7,133 bases of DNA from Azoarcus sp. Lineage in GTDB: Bacteria > Pseudomonadota > Gammaproteobacteria > Burkholderiales > Rhodocyclaceae. A program made the position numbers and the translations under genes. The notes under the pieces were generated by a model. The model did not search any database and was not told the origin of the DNA. It worked only from the letters and a program-made list of their open reading frames with translations. Shown here piece after piece: positions 6,041 to 7,133 of this stretch. The stretch spans positions 1-7,133 of the forward strand of contig JALNWS010000201.1 of NCBI GenBank assembly GCA_023230755.1, given 5' to 3'. Every line of letters starts with the position of its first letter. The first letter of the stretch is position 1.

Positions 6041-7133
6041 TCAGGCCTTCGCCGCTTCGGGTTGAAGCTCGTACAGAGGGCTACGCCCGAGCGCTAGCAA
6101 CAACACGGCACCCAATAGCGAGGCGGCAGTGCAATAAACCAGCATCGCCGAATAGGTGCTGGTGAGGTTGAGCATCGCTGCAAACAGCAAAGGGGCTGCT
6201 GCCGACGCCACGGTAATCAGGCCCTGATGCAGGCCGAACAGACGACCGTACTCTCTGAGACCGAAGTATCGTGCGATGAGGAATGCGGCAATATCGAACT
6301 CGGCACCTGCACCAAGTCCGATGAGCGCTGCGGCAACGCTCAGCATCCCAAGTTCGGTTTGTCCCGACAGAAAGATCAGACAGCCGACAGCAGGCAGCGA
6401 CAGACTGATCGCTGCCACACCGGGCGGCCACAAGCGGTCGAGCAGATAGCCCACCACGAGCCGGCCCAATATGAGCGACACGCCGAAATAGCCGAACACG
6501 ACTGCGGCATCTGCAGCAGAGAGCCCTTTATCGCGCAGCATCGGGACGGTACTGGTAACCAGGCCGACCACTGCCGACACGACCAGCGAGAGCGCCACGT
6601 TGCAGATCCAGAAGCGCGGCGATGCCAAGCCTTCCGCAAAGCTCATGCCGGTGATCAGAAGCCGCGGGCCAGCGTCGGACAATGGCTCTTGATCCCTGCC
6701 GTGTGCCGCCTTGTCCACCACGGCCGGCAATCGAAACCACTACAGCGTCAGCGGAATCCCGACGAATACGTTGAGCAACGCGAGAATCACGAAGGCTGCA
6801 CGCCAATCCCAGGCGTCCACGCCCCAACTAAGCAGCCGCGGCACCAAGGCAGCGGTGATACCCGTGCCAGAGAGGCCGATCGCCAGCGCCAGACCCCGGT
6901 TGCGGTGGAACCACAGATTGAGCAGCTGCGTCCAGGTCACTGCCAGCGCCCCCATGCCAATGATCGGTAACATGAAGAACGCGAAATAGAGCGACCAGAT
7001 AGACCCTCCAATCAAGGTCGTCGCCAGGTAGCCCAGCGCCATCGACAGCAGCGAAAGCACCGTGACGCGCTTCATACCGAAACGCATGTTGAGCCAGCCC
7101 ACCAGTTGCAAACCAATGACTGCGCCGCCAAAA
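6041..7133 (-). pseudogene. MFS transporter interrupted by an in-frame amber codon (runs off right edge)
   Basis: This frame encodes a major facilitator superfamily permease, but a TAG at 6742-6740 splits it. Before the stop there are 130 codons: the end of helix 2, a motif-A-like loop (WLNMRFGMKR), and hydrophobic segments through helix 6, ending VFVGIPLTL. After the stop the same frame continues directly as WFRLPAVVDKAAHG, the central loop, then six more hydrophobic segments including a second motif-A-like stretch (LVVGYLLDRLWPP), ending PEAAKA. Joined, it is a typical 12-helix transporter lacking only helix 1, which is beyond the edge. Such permeases of the organic-acid type import carboxylates, which would suit this cluster; the substrate is inferred. 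Reinitiation at the TTG at 6730 has no ribosome binding site. The stop may be a true nonsense mutation, a sequencing error, or a suppressed codon. The ferredoxin gene begins 32 bases downstream. Confidence 0.85.
6740..6742 (-). other. In-frame amber (TAG) codon in the MFS transporter
   Basis: On the minus strand the codons read CCG CTG ACG CTG TAG TGG TTT CGA TTG CCG. Transporter-like sequence lies on both sides in the same frame and no bases are missing. A single substitution from TTG (leucine) or another near codon would restore it. It lies at the end of helix 6, where the two six-helix halves join. Confidence 0.9.

Noticed and set aside
6041..6730. Separate gene for the second half of the transporter starting at TTG 6730
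   Set aside because: The start has no ribosome binding site and lies in the same frame three codons after the amber stop; one interrupted gene explains both halves better.
6227..6970. Long plus-strand open frame of 247 codons
   Set aside because: It is antisense to the transporter, very rich in polar and basic residues with no recognisable domain, and has no ribosome binding site. It is a GC-rich shadow frame.

Overview
This window looks like part of a catabolic gene cluster from a GC-rich Gram-negative bacterium, most likely a proteobacterium and perhaps a betaproteobacterium. That assignment is inferred from GC-rich codon use, strong GGAGG-type ribosome binding sites, a small periplasmic c-type cytochrome and a putidaredoxin-type electron transfer pair. 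No rRNA, tRNA, CRISPR array, insertion sequence or phage gene is visible.

Left block (1-2954, all minus strand; transcription runs from high to low coordinates). The order is an NAD-type short-chain dehydrogenase (2954-2154), a TetR-family regulator (2098-1469), a 235-base AT-rich gap with a near-perfect inverted repeat that looks like an operator, an ACMSD-type amidohydrolase (1233-142), and the first 48 codons of what looks like a fumarylacetoacetate hydrolase-family enzyme. The last two genes overlap by four bases (ATGA). A dehydrogenase, an amidohydrolase-2 enzyme and an FAH-family enzyme together suggest breakdown of a cyclic or aromatic compound through a carboxylated, ring-opened intermediate. 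The substrate cannot be read from the sequence.

Middle (2955-3971). A short AT-rich divergent promoter region separates the dehydrogenase from a plus-strand gene for a DUF2889-like protein (3039-3782), a family with no function I can name. A convergent gap of about 190 bases follows, with no gene in it.

Right block (3972-7133, all minus strand). A major facilitator transporter runs off the right edge and is interrupted by one in-frame amber codon. It is followed by a putidaredoxin-like [2Fe-2S] ferredoxin, an NADH-dependent ferredoxin reductase, a stem-loop, and a small secreted cytochrome c. Ferredoxin plus reductase is the usual electron supply for a cytochrome P450 or similar oxygenase, but no oxygenase gene is present here. 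It may lie beyond the right edge or elsewhere in the genome.

The points most worth a second look are the amber-interrupted transporter, the loss of the usual metal-site aspartate in the amidohydrolase, the candidate TetR operator, the redox chain with no terminal oxygenase, and the uncharacterised DUF2889-like gene.
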